A stretch of 20,574 nucleotides of DNA from an uncultured Eubacteriales bacterium (GCA_949451265.1 CASTQR010000008.1:1-20574), one strand, 5' to 3'; numbered from the stretch's first letter, positions 1 through 7,039 are shown. The notes: generated by a model not told the origin, from the letters alone. Made by a program: numbers and translations.

Positions 1-620
1 GGATGTTCAACGCCGACGGCTCCGAGGGGGCCATGTGCGGCAACGGCATCCGCTGCTTTGGGAAGTACGTCTACGACAAGCGGTTGACGGACCGGGCCCA
101 CCTGACCATTGAGACGGCGGCGGGGGACCGGGAGCTGGCCCTGCTGATCGGCTGCGGGATGGTGACCGGGGCGGTGGTGGGGATGGGCATCCCGGAGGTG
201 GGCCGGCCCATCGAAATTACTGTAAAGGATTTCTCCCGTACAGTCTATCCGGTGTCCATGGGCAACCCCCACGGGGTGGTGGAGGTGGACGACCCCGCCG
301 CCCTGAGCCTGGGGGAGCTGGGCCCCCTGGTGGAGCGCCACCCCGCCTTTCCCCACCGGGTGAACGCCGAGTTTGTCCGGGTGGTGAACCGCCGGGAGCT
401 GGAAATGCGGGTCTGGGAGCGGGGCAGCGGTGAGACGCTGGCCTGCGGTACCGGGGCCTGCGCGTCGGTGGCGGCTATGGCCTCCCAGGGGAAGCTGGAC
501 CGGGAGGCTGTAGTCCACCTGGCCGGGGGGGATCTCGCCGTCCGCTGGAACGAAAAAACCGGCCATATGTTCATGACCGGCCCCGCCGTCACCGTGTTTG
601 ATGGCGAAACTGCCGATTGA
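1..620 (+). CDS. dapF: Diaminopimelate epimerase, 5'-truncated by window edge
   Basis: DapF interconverts LL- and meso-2,6-diaminopimelate in the cytoplasm, feeding both lysine and peptidoglycan synthesis. The visible reading frame begins at base 3 and gives 205 residues. Family members are usually about 270-280 residues, so roughly the first quarter lies before the window, and the first Met seen is internal (it belongs to the FNADGSE motif). Both halves of the cofactor-independent, two-cysteine active site are present: MCGNGIRC with Cys12 of the fragment, and ACGTGAC with Cys148. The GNPHGVV segment (near residue 83) is also typical. The stop codon overlaps the -35 element of the dapL promoter, and dapL follows 59 bases later, so two consecutive steps of the same pathway are adjacent. 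The identification is secure; only the start is missing. Confidence 0.96.
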   Translation, partial: MFNADGSEGAMCGNGIRCFGKYVYDKRLTDRAHLTIETAAGDRELALLIGCGMVTGAVVGMGIPEVGRPIEITVKDFSRTVYPVSMGNPHGVVEVDDPAALSLGELGPLVERHPAFPHRVNAEFVRVVNRRELEMRVWERGSGETLACGTGACASVAAMASQGKLDREAVVHLAGGDLAVRWNEKTGHMFMTGPAVTVFDGETAD

Positions 621-646
621 CCGGGATGTTTTTCCTGTGGTACAAT
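617..646 (+). promoter_or_regulatory. Sigma-A-type promoter for dapL
   Basis: TTGACC (617-622) and TACAAT (641-646) are separated by 18 bases, and a TG at 638-639 gives an extended -10. The -35 hexamer starts inside the dapF stop codon. The leader before the dapL ATG would be only about 25-30 bases. This is a motif match; the start site is inferred. Confidence 0.7.
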
Positions 647-679
647 GATTCATCGAGATAAAGTGAAGGAGTGGTCACT

Positions 680-1897
680 ATGGCCCGCGTCAACCAGAAC
701 TTCAAAAAGCTCCCCGGAGGATACCTGTTCCCCGAGATCGGCCGACGGGTGCGGGCCTTTTCCGCCCAGAACCCGCCCCTGCCCCTGATCCGCCTGGGGA
801 TCGGCGATGTGACCCTGCCCCTGGCCCCCGCCGTGGTGGAGGCTATGGTGAAGGCGTCCAGGGAGATGGGCGTAAAGGAGACCTTCCGGGGCTATTGCGA
901 GGAGACCTGCTGCGCCTACGATTTCCTCCGCTTTGCCATCCGGGACGACTACAAGGCCCGGGGCGTGGATATTGCCGATGACGAAATTTTCGTCTCCGAC
1001 GGGGCCAAGACCGACTGCGGCAGCATCGGGGACATCTTCTCGGTGGACAATGTGGTGGCGGTGTGCGACCCGGTCTATCCCGTGTATGTGGACACCAACG
1101 CCATGGCGGGCCGCGCCGGGGACTACGACGGGGAGAAATGGACGGAGCTGGTCTACCTGCCCTGCACCGCCGAAAACGGGTTTTTCCCGGAACTGCCCGC
1201 AGGCAAGGCGCCCGACCTGATCTATATCTGCTCCCCCAACAACCCCACCGGCACGGCGGCCACCAGGGAGCAGCTCAAAGTGTGGGTGGACTACGCCAAC
1301 GCCCACGGCAGCGTGATCCTGTTCGACTCCGCCTACGAGGCGTTCATCCGGCAGGAGGGTGTCCCCCACAGCATCTACGAGGTGGAGGGGGCCAGGACCT
1401 GCGCCATCGAGTTCCGCTCCTTCTCCAAGTCCGCCGGGTTTACCGGGAACCGCTGTGCCTACACCGTGATTCCCAAGGCCCTGGAGCGGGACGGCGCGTC
1501 CCTCAACGCCCTGTGGAACCGCCGCCAGGGGAGTAAGTTCAACGGCGTGCCCTACGTGATCCAGCGGGCGGCGGAGGCGGCTCTGTCCCCGGAGGGCAAG
1601 GCCCAGACCGGGGAGGCCATCGACTACTATTTAAATAACGCCAAGGTCATCCGGGACGGCCTGACCGCCGCGGGGCTGACGGTGTACGGCGGGGTAAACG
1701 CCCCCTACCTGTGGGTAAAAACCCCCAACAATACCCCGTCCTGGGACTTCTTCGACGTGCTGCTGAAAAAGGCGTGCGTGGTCACCACCCCCGGCGCGGG
1801 CTTCGGCCCCAGCGGGGAGGGCTACGTCCGGGTCACCGCCTTTGGCGACGCGGACGCCACAAAGGAAGCCGTCCATCGGATCGTGTCCGTCCTGTAA
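680..1897 (+). CDS. dapL: LL-diaminopimelate aminotransferase
   Basis: DapL converts tetrahydrodipicolinate directly to LL-diaminopimelate using glutamate and PLP, bypassing the acyl-blocked DapD/DapE steps; its product is the substrate of DapF just upstream. The 405-residue protein is a fold-type I aminotransferase of near-normal family length (about 400-410). The N-terminus KLPGGYLFPEI and the LIRLGIGDVTLPL block are characteristic. The substrate/PLP segment SPNNPTGT lies near residues 185-191, and the Schiff-base lysine is Lys250 in SFSKSAGFTGNR. I chose ATG 680 over the upstream in-frame GTG at 671 because the GAAGGAG ribosome binding site (665-671) sits 8 bases before the ATG and overlaps the GTG. 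It appears to be transcribed from its own promoter and ended by the hairpin at 1917-1973, so it is probably monocistronic, perhaps with read-through from dapF. Confidence 0.96.
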   Translation: MARVNQNFKKLPGGYLFPEIGRRVRAFSAQNPPLPLIRLGIGDVTLPLAPAVVEAMVKASREMGVKETFRGYCEETCCAYDFLRFAIRDDYKARGVDIADDEIFVSDGAKTDCGSIGDIFSVDNVVAVCDPVYPVYVDTNAMAGRAGDYDGEKWTELVYLPCTAENGFFPELPAGKAPDLIYICSPNNPTGTAATREQLKVWVDYANAHGSVILFDSAYEAFIRQEGVPHSIYEVEGARTCAIEFRSFSKSAGFTGNRCAYTVIPKALERDGASLNALWNRRQGSKFNGVPYVIQRAAEAALSPEGKAQTGEAIDYYLNNAKVIRDGLTAAGLTVYGGVNAPYLWVKTPNNTPSWDFFDVLLKKACVVTTPGAGFGPSGEGYVRVTAFGDADATKEAVHRIVSVL

Positions 1898-1916
1898 CCC
1901 ACATAAACCGAATAGG

Positions 1917-1973
1917 CCGGCCCAGCAGGGCAGGGGAAAGCAATTTCCCTTGTCACCACTGGGCCGGTTTTCT
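1917..1973 (+). terminator. Bipartite intrinsic terminator after dapL
   Basis: Outer stem CCGGCCCAG (1917-1925) pairs with CTGGGCCGG (1959-1967) and is followed at once by TTTTCT. An inner hairpin, GGGAAA (1934-1939) with TTTCCC (1944-1949) around a GCAA tetraloop, stacks inside it. The element separates dapL from the spoIIIA operon. Confidence 0.8.
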
Positions 1974-2025
1974 CATGCCCGGACGGGCAAGGAACCGTCC
2001 CGCTCACGAAAATTTTCCGACCCCG

Positions 2026-2054
2026 GAATATCGTGGGACACGCCCTCATAGAAA
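2026..2054 (+). promoter_or_regulatory. Putative sigma-E promoter of the spoIIIA operon
   Basis: GAATATC (2026-2032) matches 6 of 7 positions of the B. subtilis sigma-E -35 consensus (KMATATT). CATAGAAA (2047-2054) matches 6 of 8 of CATACAAT, with the expected 14-base spacer. The -10 lies 27 bases before the spoIIIAA start, leaving a very short leader containing the ribosome binding site. Sigma-E control of spoIIIA is established in B. subtilis; its use here is inferred from the motif. Confidence 0.6.
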
Positions 2055-2081
2055 TGGGGTAACAAGTGAGGCGGTGACACC

Positions 2082-2984
2082 ATGGACAAGCGATACCCCT
2101 GGGAGCAGGCGGCGGCGGTGCTGCCGGAGCCCCTGCGGACAGGCTTGAGAGAACTGGGCCCGGACAGGCTCTCCCAGTTGGAGGAGCTGCGCCTGCGCCG
2201 GGGCTTCCCCATGACGGCCCTTCTGTCGAAGGGGGAAGCGGAAACAGACACGCCCCCCATCGGCGAGGAGGAGCTGCGCCAGGTGCTGGAGAACGCAACC
2301 CAGTCCTCCGCCCACACGGCGCTGGACCGGGTGCGGCAGGGCTTCGTCACCCTCCGGGGTGGGCACCGGATAGGGCTATGCGGCTCGGTGGTGAAAAAGG
2401 ACGGGCAGATTGTCACCCTCCGGGAGCTGTCCTCCCTGTCCATCCGGGTGGCCCGCCCGGTGGAGGGACAGGCCCGGACGCTGCTGCCCCAGCTCATGGA
2501 GGGTGGCGCCTTTGCCAGCACCCTGATCCTGGCCCCTCCCGGGGCGGGCAAGACCACCCTTCTGCGGGAGCTGGTACGGGGCCTGTCCGACGGGGACTGC
2601 GGCCCGCCCCTGCGGGTGGGGGTGGCGGACGAGCGCGGGGAGATCGCCGCCCTGTGGCGGGGGGAGCCCCAGCTCTATGTGGGCCGCCACACCGACGTAC
2701 TGGACGGCTGTTCCAAGGCGGAGGGGCTGTCCATCCTGATCCGGGGGATGAATCCCCAGGCGGTGGCGGTGGACGAGATCACAGACCCCGCCGACGTGGA
2801 GGCGATGACAGCTGCGGCGGGCTGCGGCGCGGCCCTACTGGCCACCGCCCACGGCGGCGGGCCGGAGGATCTGCGGCGCAGGCCGGTGTACCGGGCCCTG
2901 CTGTCGGCGGGGGTGTTCCGGCGGCTGGTGGTGCTGGAGCGCCGGGGCGGACAGCGGACGGCCCGGGTGGAGGCCCTGCCGTGA
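2082..2984 (+). CDS. spoIIIAA: Stage III sporulation protein AA, ATPase
   Basis: SpoIIIAA is the ATPase of the SpoIIIA-SpoIIQ channel, which joins mother cell and engulfed forespore and sustains late forespore gene expression; it resembles secretion ATPases of the GspE/PilB type and acts at the mother-cell side of the outer forespore membrane. The protein is 300 residues (B. subtilis about 307). Walker A is APPGAGKTT at residues 151-159 with Lys157, and Walker B ends in Asp231-Glu232 (AVAVDEIT). The N-terminal segment with LEELRLRRG and the later GHRIGLCG block are typical. ATG 2082 has a GTGAGG ribosome binding site about 10 bases upstream. It is first in an eight-gene operon behind a sigma-E-like promoter, and its stop overlaps the GTG start of spoIIIAB by 4 bases, suggesting translational coupling. 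Confidence 0.96.
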   Translation: MDKRYPWEQAAAVLPEPLRTGLRELGPDRLSQLEELRLRRGFPMTALLSKGEAETDTPPIGEEELRQVLENATQSSAHTALDRVRQGFVTLRGGHRIGLCGSVVKKDGQIVTLRELSSLSIRVARPVEGQARTLLPQLMEGGAFASTLILAPPGAGKTTLLRELVRGLSDGDCGPPLRVGVADERGEIAALWRGEPQLYVGRHTDVLDGCSKAEGLSILIRGMNPQAVAVDEITDPADVEAMTAAAGCGAALLATAHGGGPEDLRRRPVYRALLSAGVFRRLVVLERRGGQRTARVEALP

Positions 2985-3493
2985 TCCGGCTGGCGGGGGC
3001 GTGCCTGCTGATGGCTGGGTGCGGGGCCTTAGGGCTGGGTGCGGTGGGCCGCCTGGACGGCCGGGTGCGGGATCTCCGGGAGCTATCAGCGGGGCTGGAT
3101 ATCCTCCGGCGGGAGCTGGGCTGGCGGCTGGCCCCTCTGCCCAACGCCCTGGAGACGGCGGCGGCGGGTGTCCATGGCCGGGCCGCCCGGTTCTTCGCCT
3201 TCTGCGCCCAGGGCGCGGGAAAGCCGGAGGCTGCGCCCTTTCAGACGCTGTGGCGGGAAGGGCTGGAGCGGTGCCCACTGTGCCTGGACCGGGAGGACCG
3301 GGCGCTGGCGGAGCAGCTTGGCCCGGTGCTGGGCCGCTACGACGGGGACAGCCAGCGGCAGGCGGTGGAGACCGTCCTGGCGGCGCTGTCCCGGCGGCGG
3401 GAGCTGGCGGAGGAGGACCGGCGGCGGCTGGGCCGGGTATACGGCGTGCTGGGGGTGACGGCGGGGCTGTTCCTCGTCATCCTGCTCATATGA
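2981..3493 (+). CDS. spoIIIAB: Stage III sporulation protein AB
   Basis: SpoIIIAB is a membrane-anchored component of the SpoIIIA complex, structurally related to GspF-like platform proteins, and is thought to recruit the SpoIIIAA ATPase. The GTG start at 2981 overlaps the spoIIIAA stop (GTGA) and gives 170 residues, essentially the B. subtilis length. There is a hydrophobic N-terminus (VIRLAGACLLMAGCGALGL), a charged helical middle with the typical LRELSAGLDILRREL pattern, and a C-terminal membrane segment ending GLFLVILLI. This arrangement of N- and C-terminal hydrophobic segments around a helical soluble domain fits the family. Its stop overlaps an ATG at 3490, but the better start of the next gene is TTG 3511. 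Confidence 0.93.
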   Translation: MIRLAGACLLMAGCGALGLGAVGRLDGRVRDLRELSAGLDILRRELGWRLAPLPNALETAAAGVHGRAARFFAFCAQGAGKPEAAPFQTLWREGLERCPLCLDREDRALAEQLGPVLGRYDGDSQRQAVETVLAALSRRRELAEEDRRRLGRVYGVLGVTAGLFLVILLI

Positions 3494-3510
3494 ACCAAGG
3501 AGGAGTCAAC

Positions 3511-3705
3511 TTGAACGTGGACCTGATTTTTAAAATCGCCGCCATCGGCATTTTAGTGTCGGTGCTGAACCAGGTGCTGACCCGCTCGGGCCGGGATGAG
3601 ATGGCCACCATGACCACGCTGGTGGCGCTGGTGGTGGTGCTGATGATCGTGGTGCAGGAGATCAGCGACCTGTTCGACCTGGTGAAGAACCTGTTCGGGC
3701 TGTGA
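3511..3705 (+). CDS. spoIIIAC: Stage III sporulation protein AC
   Basis: SpoIIIAC is a very small polytopic membrane protein of the SpoIIIA channel (B. subtilis 68 residues). Here it is 64 residues. It begins (L/M)NVDLIFKIAAIGILVSVLNQ and has a second hydrophobic stretch TLVALVVVLMIVVQEI, giving two membrane helices with a short polar loop (RSGRDEM) between. I chose the rare TTG start at 3511 because AAGGAGGAG (3497-3505) is ideally placed before it and the family N-terminus begins there. The alternative ATG 3490, which overlaps the spoIIIAB stop, would add seven residues made from the ribosome binding site itself. The gene is easily missed because of its size and start codon. The stop overlaps the GTG of spoIIIAD. 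Confidence 0.92.
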   Translation: MNVDLIFKIAAIGILVSVLNQVLTRSGRDEMATMTTLVALVVVLMIVVQEISDLFDLVKNLFGL

Positions 3706-4088
3706 GCGACATCGTCAAGGTGGGGGCGGCAGCCATCGCGGCGGCGGTGTGCGCGGTGGTGGTGCGCAAGCAGGCCCCGGAGCTGGCGCTGGTGCTGGGG
3801 GCGTGCGCCGGGGCGGTGATCCTGCTGTACTGCTCCGGAGCCCTCCAGGCGGTGACGGAGCTGATGGACAAGCTGATGGAGGCCGGGGGCCTGTCCCCCC
3901 AGGTGGTGGGACCGGTGGTCAAGACAGCGGGTGTGGCCATCGTCACCCGCCTGTCCGCCGACTTCTGCAAGGATGCGGGGGAGGGCGGCCTGGCCTCGGC
4001 GGTGGAGCTGGCTGGGACGGTGCTGGCTCTGGCGGCGGTGCTGCCGCTGATGACGGCGGTGGTGGACACCCTGACGGGGCTGATCTGA
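3702..4088 (+). CDS. spoIIIAD: Stage III sporulation protein AD
   Basis: SpoIIIAD is a polytopic membrane protein of the SpoIIIA mother cell-forespore channel. It is 128 residues (B. subtilis about 133), starting at GTG 3702 in a 4-base GTGA overlap with the spoIIIAC stop. Hydrophobic segments lie near residues 5-25 (VGAAAIAAAVCAVVVR), 27-48 (LALVLGACAGAVILLY) and at the C-terminus (TVLALAAVLPLMTAVVDTLTGL). The central block VVKTAGVAIVTRLSADFCKDAGE is strongly conserved in the family. The position between spoIIIAC and spoIIIAE confirms the assignment. Confidence 0.94.
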   Translation: MSDIVKVGAAAIAAAVCAVVVRKQAPELALVLGACAGAVILLYCSGALQAVTELMDKLMEAGGLSPQVVGPVVKTAGVAIVTRLSADFCKDAGEGGLASAVELAGTVLALAAVLPLMTAVVDTLTGLI

Positions 4089-4102
4089 GAGGAGGCGGCG
4101 GG

Positions 4103-5194
4103 ATGAACGGCAAGCTGGCGTTGGCGCTTCTGCCCCTGCTGCTGGCCCTGCTGTGCCAGCCCGTTCAGGCGGTATCGCCTGAGCTCCGGGAGGAGGACTT
4201 CGGCATCGATCAGGTGGAGCGGTCGGCGGAAGAACAGGGGGGCACGGCGCAGTACGGCGCGGGCCTGGACGACGGGCTGGCGGATCTGGTGGACACCGGC
4301 ACCCGGGAGCTGGCGGGCATCGTCCGGCGGGCGGCGCGCTCGTCGGTGCTGATCCTGATCATCCTGCTGTTCTGCGGGCTGGCGGAGGCGGTGCAGGAGG
4401 GGGCGGGGGGCTTGGCCTCCCGCTCGGTGTCCCTGGCGGGGACGCTGGCGGTGACAGCGGTGGCGGTGGCGGACGTGAACGCCCTGCTGGGCATGGGCAC
4501 CGGGGCCATCGCCCGGATGGCCTCCTTCGCCAACGTGCTGCTGCCCACGGCGGCGGCGCTGACGGCGGCCACCGGGGCGGTCACCGGGGCGGCGGCCCGC
4601 CAGCTTGCCGCGGCCCTCTTTTCCGACCTGCTGGTGAACCTGATCCACGGCCTGCTGGTGCCCCTGCTGTACGGCTACATCGCCGCGTCGGCGGCCCAGG
4701 CGGCGGTGGGGGAGGATCGCCTGAAGCGGCTGGCGGATCTCTTGAAGTGGACGGTGACCACCATCCTGACGGTGGTGACCATGGCCTTCGTGGGCTACCT
4801 GACCGCCAGCGGCGTGGTGGCGGGAACGGCGGACGCCGCCACAGTGAAGGCCGCCAAATTTGCCATCTCCGGGGCCATCCCGGTGGTGGGGGGCATCCTG
4901 TCCGACGCGGCGGAGACGGTGCTGGCCTCGGCGGGGATCTTAAAGGGGACGGTGGGGGTGTTCGGTATGGTGACTATCCTGGGGATCTGCCTGATCCCCC
5001 TGCTACAGCTGGCGGTGCATTACCTGGCCTACAAGCTGACGGCGGCGCTGGCCGCTGCCCTGGGGGACGGCCCGGTGTGCGGCCTGGTGGACCGGCTGGG
5101 GGGCGCCTTCGGTCTGGTGCTGGGCATGACCGGGGCCTGCTGCCTGCTCCTGCTCATCGCCCTGGTGTCCTGCGTGTCGGTGGCTGCCCTATGA
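4103..5194 (+). CDS. spoIIIAE: Stage III sporulation protein AE
   Basis: SpoIIIAE is the largest multi-pass membrane protein of the SpoIIIA channel. The 363-residue product (B. subtilis about 399) starts at ATG 4103 behind GAGAGGAGG (4087-4094). It has a clear cleavable signal peptide, MNGKLALALLPLLLALLCQPVQA, then an acidic, Glu/Gln-rich extracytoplasmic segment, and a series of hydrophobic helices from about residue 70 to the C-terminus, including SSVLILIILLFCGLAEAVQ and a final LVLGMTGACCLLLLIAL. The motif ISGAIPVVGGILSDAAE near residues 255-272 is a hallmark of the family. The stop overlaps the ATG of spoIIIAF (ATGA). It is slightly shorter than the Bacillus protein, with no sign of internal damage. 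Confidence 0.95.
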   Translation: MNGKLALALLPLLLALLCQPVQAVSPELREEDFGIDQVERSAEEQGGTAQYGAGLDDGLADLVDTGTRELAGIVRRAARSSVLILIILLFCGLAEAVQEGAGGLASRSVSLAGTLAVTAVAVADVNALLGMGTGAIARMASFANVLLPTAAALTAATGAVTGAAARQLAAALFSDLLVNLIHGLLVPLLYGYIAASAAQAAVGEDRLKRLADLLKWTVTTILTVVTMAFVGYLTASGVVAGTADAATVKAAKFAISGAIPVVGGILSDAAETVLASAGILKGTVGVFGMVTILGICLIPLLQLAVHYLAYKLTAALAAALGDGPVCGLVDRLGGAFGLVLGMTGACCLLLLIALVSCVSVAAL

Positions 5195-5679
5195 CGGCCC
5201 TGCGGCAGTGGCTGCTGGGGGTGGCCTGCACCGCCCTGGTGCTGGCGGCGGCGGAAGGGCTGGCCCCCAAGGGCAGCGTGAAAAAGGTGTGCCGTCTGGC
5301 AGGGGGGCTGGCCCTGGTGCTGGCGGCGGCGGGGCCGCTGCTCCAGGTGGACAGCGGGCTCATCGCCCGGGCGGCGGAGGAGTACCGGGCCGCCTCCCAA
5401 AGCTTTGAGGAAACACTTGCGGAGCAAAACAATTTGCTGTACCAAACCATCATAGAGGACAGGACCGCCGCATATATTGTGGACAAGGCGGAGGAATTGG
5501 GCATCCTCTGCCAGGCGGAGGTGACCTGTTCCAATGACGAAAACGGCGTGCCCTGCCCCTGGGAGGTCACCGCCCGGGGCGTCTGGACAGAGGAGAAGCG
5601 GGCCGCGCTGGGCCGTCTCCTGGAGGACGATCTGGGCGTTCCCCCCCAGCGGCAGCGCTTTGAGGAGGGACTGCCATGA
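5191..5679 (+). CDS. spoIIIAF: Stage III sporulation protein AF
   Basis: SpoIIIAF is a bitopic or two-pass membrane protein with a soluble domain of the ring-building EscJ/PrgK-like type, part of the SpoIIIA channel. The 162-residue protein (B. subtilis about 206) starts at ATG 5191 inside an ATGA overlap with spoIIIAE. Two hydrophobic segments lie at residues 6-23 (QWLLGVACTALVLAAAEG) and 36-53 (AGGLALVLAAAGPLL), followed by a charged helical region (EEYRAASQSFEETLAEQNN) and an alpha/beta domain ending near residue 158. The C-terminal domain is compact compared with Bacillus. Assignment rests on the N-terminal membrane pattern and on gene order. Confidence 0.9.
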   Translation: MTALRQWLLGVACTALVLAAAEGLAPKGSVKKVCRLAGGLALVLAAAGPLLQVDSGLIARAAEEYRAASQSFEETLAEQNNLLYQTIIEDRTAAYIVDKAEELGILCQAEVTCSNDENGVPCPWEVTARGVWTEEKRAALGRLLEDDLGVPPQRQRFEEGLP

Positions 5680-6197
5680 AGCTCCAGTGGAAGCCCCCGA
5701 ACGGGGCGGTGTGGAAGCTGCTGGACCAGTACAAATACGTGCTGATTGTCATCGCCGCGGGCATCCTTCTGCTGCTGTGGCCCTCGGGGGACGGGAAGCG
5801 GAAGGACGCTGCCGACCCCCCGGCGGAGCCCCAGGAGGACTTCGACCTGGAGGCCCTGGAGGAGAAGCTGTCCCGCACCCTGTCCCAGGTGGAGGGGGCG
5901 GGGCAGGTGACGGTGACCCTCACAGTGAAAAGCGGCATGGAGCGGGTGCTGGCCTCCGACCGCACCACCTCCGTCACCGACCGGGGCAGCAGCGTGGAGG
6001 AGGAGACGGTGCTGGTGGGCTCCGGCGGCAGCCAGGAGGCGGTGCTGATCACCCGGCAGTATCCCACGTTCCAGGGGGCGCTGGTGGTGTGCCAGGGCGG
6101 GGACGACCCTGCCGTCCGCCTGCTGCTGACCCAGGCGGTGTCGGCGCTCACTGGGCTGGGGGCGGACCGGGTGACGGTGTGCAAGGGCGCCGGGTAG
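5676..6197 (+). CDS. spoIIIAG: Stage III sporulation protein AG
   Basis: SpoIIIAG forms a large oligomeric ring in the intermembrane space between mother cell and forespore; its soluble domain is related to the ring-building motif of type III secretion and flagellar basal-body proteins. The 173-residue protein starts at ATG 5676, overlapping the spoIIIAF stop by 4 bases. A single N-terminal membrane helix (YKYVLIVIAAGILLLLWP, residues 19-36) is followed by an acidic linker and the ring domain: LEEKLSRTLSQVEGAGQVTV, then EEETVLVGSGG and the C-terminal ALVVCQGGDD...LLLTQAVSALTGLGADRV. The length and the family-typical G-x-G-x-V-x-V-x-L strand support the call. It ends TAG at 6195-6197, just before the AT-rich gap preceding spoIIIAH. 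Confidence 0.93.
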   Translation: MKLQWKPPNGAVWKLLDQYKYVLIVIAAGILLLLWPSGDGKRKDAADPPAEPQEDFDLEALEEKLSRTLSQVEGAGQVTVTLTVKSGMERVLASDRTTSVTDRGSSVEEETVLVGSGGSQEAVLITRQYPTFQGALVVCQGGDDPAVRLLLTQAVSALTGLGADRVTVCKGAG

Positions 6198-6218
6198 GCA
6201 AAATATCCTATATCTTGC
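6198..6218 (+). promoter_or_regulatory. AT-rich imperfect palindrome before spoIIIAH
   Basis: Immediately after the spoIIIAG stop, GCAA-A-ATAT-CCT-ATAT-C-TTGC forms a 21-base inverted repeat with a single A/C mismatch. It lies in the longest true gap of the spoIIIA operon (6198-6243), which is strikingly AT-rich in this GC-rich window. It could be an operator, an mRNA hairpin, or part of an internal promoter. An AAATATC at 6201-6207 resembles a sigma-E -35, but the sequence 14 bases on (CTATGAAG) is a poor -10. Confidence 0.4.
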
Positions 6219-6243
6219 AAACTATGAAGTGGAGGGCAGAGCA

Positions 6244-6879
6244 ATGAGTGTTTGGAAACGCAACGCGGTGGTGGTGGCCATCGTCCTGTTCGTGGGGGCG
6301 GCGGTGTACCTGAACTGGTCGTACAGCAAGGAGGCGGCGGACGGCGGCGGCAAGGACGGCGAGGGCGGCAAGCTGCTGGGCCAGACCACCCTGGTAAACG
6401 GGGAGAACGACGGCAAGGGCGGCCAGACCGGCACGGGCAAGGACGACGGCAAGGATGCGGATCCCAAGGCCAGCGCCGATCCCAGCGCCGCCCCCACTGG
6501 GGAGCCGGGGGGCGCTACGTCCACAGGCTACTTCGCCTCCGCCCGGCTGAACCGCCAGCAGGCCAGGGACAGCGCCCTGGAGCTGCTCCAGAAGGCTGCC
6601 GCCGATGAGAATGCCCAGCAGACCGTGCTGGACGAGGCCAACGCCTCCATCCAGACAATGGCAGCCCTTACCCTGTCCGAGGCCAACGTGGAGAATCTGG
6701 TCACCGCCAAGGGCTATGGCGACTGCGTGTGCTTCATCAACGAGAACAGCGCCAGCGTGGTGGTGTCCTCCACCGCCGACGGGCTGAACGAGACGGACAT
6801 CGCCAAGATCGCGGAGATCGTCATGGAGGAGACGGGCCTTACCCCCACCAAGGTGACCATTATCGAGGCGGAGCCATGA
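6244..6879 (+). CDS. spoIIIAH: Stage III sporulation protein AH
   Basis: SpoIIIAH spans the outer forespore membrane and binds SpoIIQ from the forespore across the intermembrane space, forming the channel between the two cells. The 211-residue protein (B. subtilis about 218) starts at ATG 6244, 7 bases after GGAGGG (6231-6236); an in-frame GTG at 6229 lies before that site and is rejected. Residues 8-25 (VVVAIVLFVGAAVYLNW) form the membrane anchor. Residues about 30-95 are a low-complexity Gly/Asp/Lys/Pro linker. The C-terminal YscJ/FliF-like ring domain runs from TGYFASARLNRQQARDSALE to the end, including VENLVTAKGYGDCVCFI. The linker is probably disordered. Its stop overlaps the ATG of a possible 45-codon ORF. 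Confidence 0.94.
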   Translation: MSVWKRNAVVVAIVLFVGAAVYLNWSYSKEAADGGGKDGEGGKLLGQTTLVNGENDGKGGQTGTGKDDGKDADPKASADPSAAPTGEPGGATSTGYFASARLNRQQARDSALELLQKAAADENAQQTVLDEANASIQTMAALTLSEANVENLVTAKGYGDCVCFINENSASVVVSSTADGLNETDIAKIAEIVMEETGLTPTKVTIIEAEP

Positions 6880-7013
6880 AAGAAGCGCGGAGCGCCCGGG
6901 AGCAGGCGGCTAAGACACGGATCGGAGTGGACGGCTTGTCGGCCCACAGGGCGGACAAACGGCGCGCGCAGTCGGAGTGGCTTAGACGCCGTCGCGGAGG
7001 GTGCACAGCGTGA
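6876..7013 (+). CDS. Possible small basic protein, 45 aa, unknown
   Basis: I do not recognise this ORF. It starts at ATG 6876 in a 4-base ATGA overlap with the spoIIIAH stop, the same coupling used by most genes of the operon, and runs 45 codons to TGA 7011-7013. The peptide is strongly basic (10 Arg and 3 Lys), opens MKEARSAREQAAKTR and ends with four consecutive arginines followed by GGCTA; no membrane segment or domain is visible. No ribosome binding site separate from spoIIIAH coding sequence is evident, so translation would depend on coupling. Arg-rich chance ORFs are common in GC-rich DNA, so this may be only the untranslated tail of the operon. The next gene has its own promoter starting at 7028. 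Confidence 0.3.
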   Translation: MKEARSAREQAAKTRIGVDGLSAHRADKRRAQSEWLRRRRGGCTA

Positions 7014-7015
7014 CA

Positions 7016-7039
7016 ATGAAAAATGGGTTGTAATTTCAT
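7016..7039. repeat. Inverted repeat around the asp23 -35 element
   Basis: ATGAAA (7016-7021) and TTTCAT (7034-7039) form a perfect 6-bp inverted repeat with a 12-base spacer that contains most of the -35 hexamer (7028-7033). The position is that expected for a repressor operator, but the arms are short and could be chance. Confidence 0.3.

Noticed and set aside
671..682. GTG 671 as dapL start
   Set aside because: It overlaps the ribosome binding site; ATG 680 is correctly spaced.
3490..3510. ATG 3490 as spoIIIAC start
   Set aside because: It would translate the AAGGAGGAG site and adds residues not found in the family; TTG 3511 is better placed.
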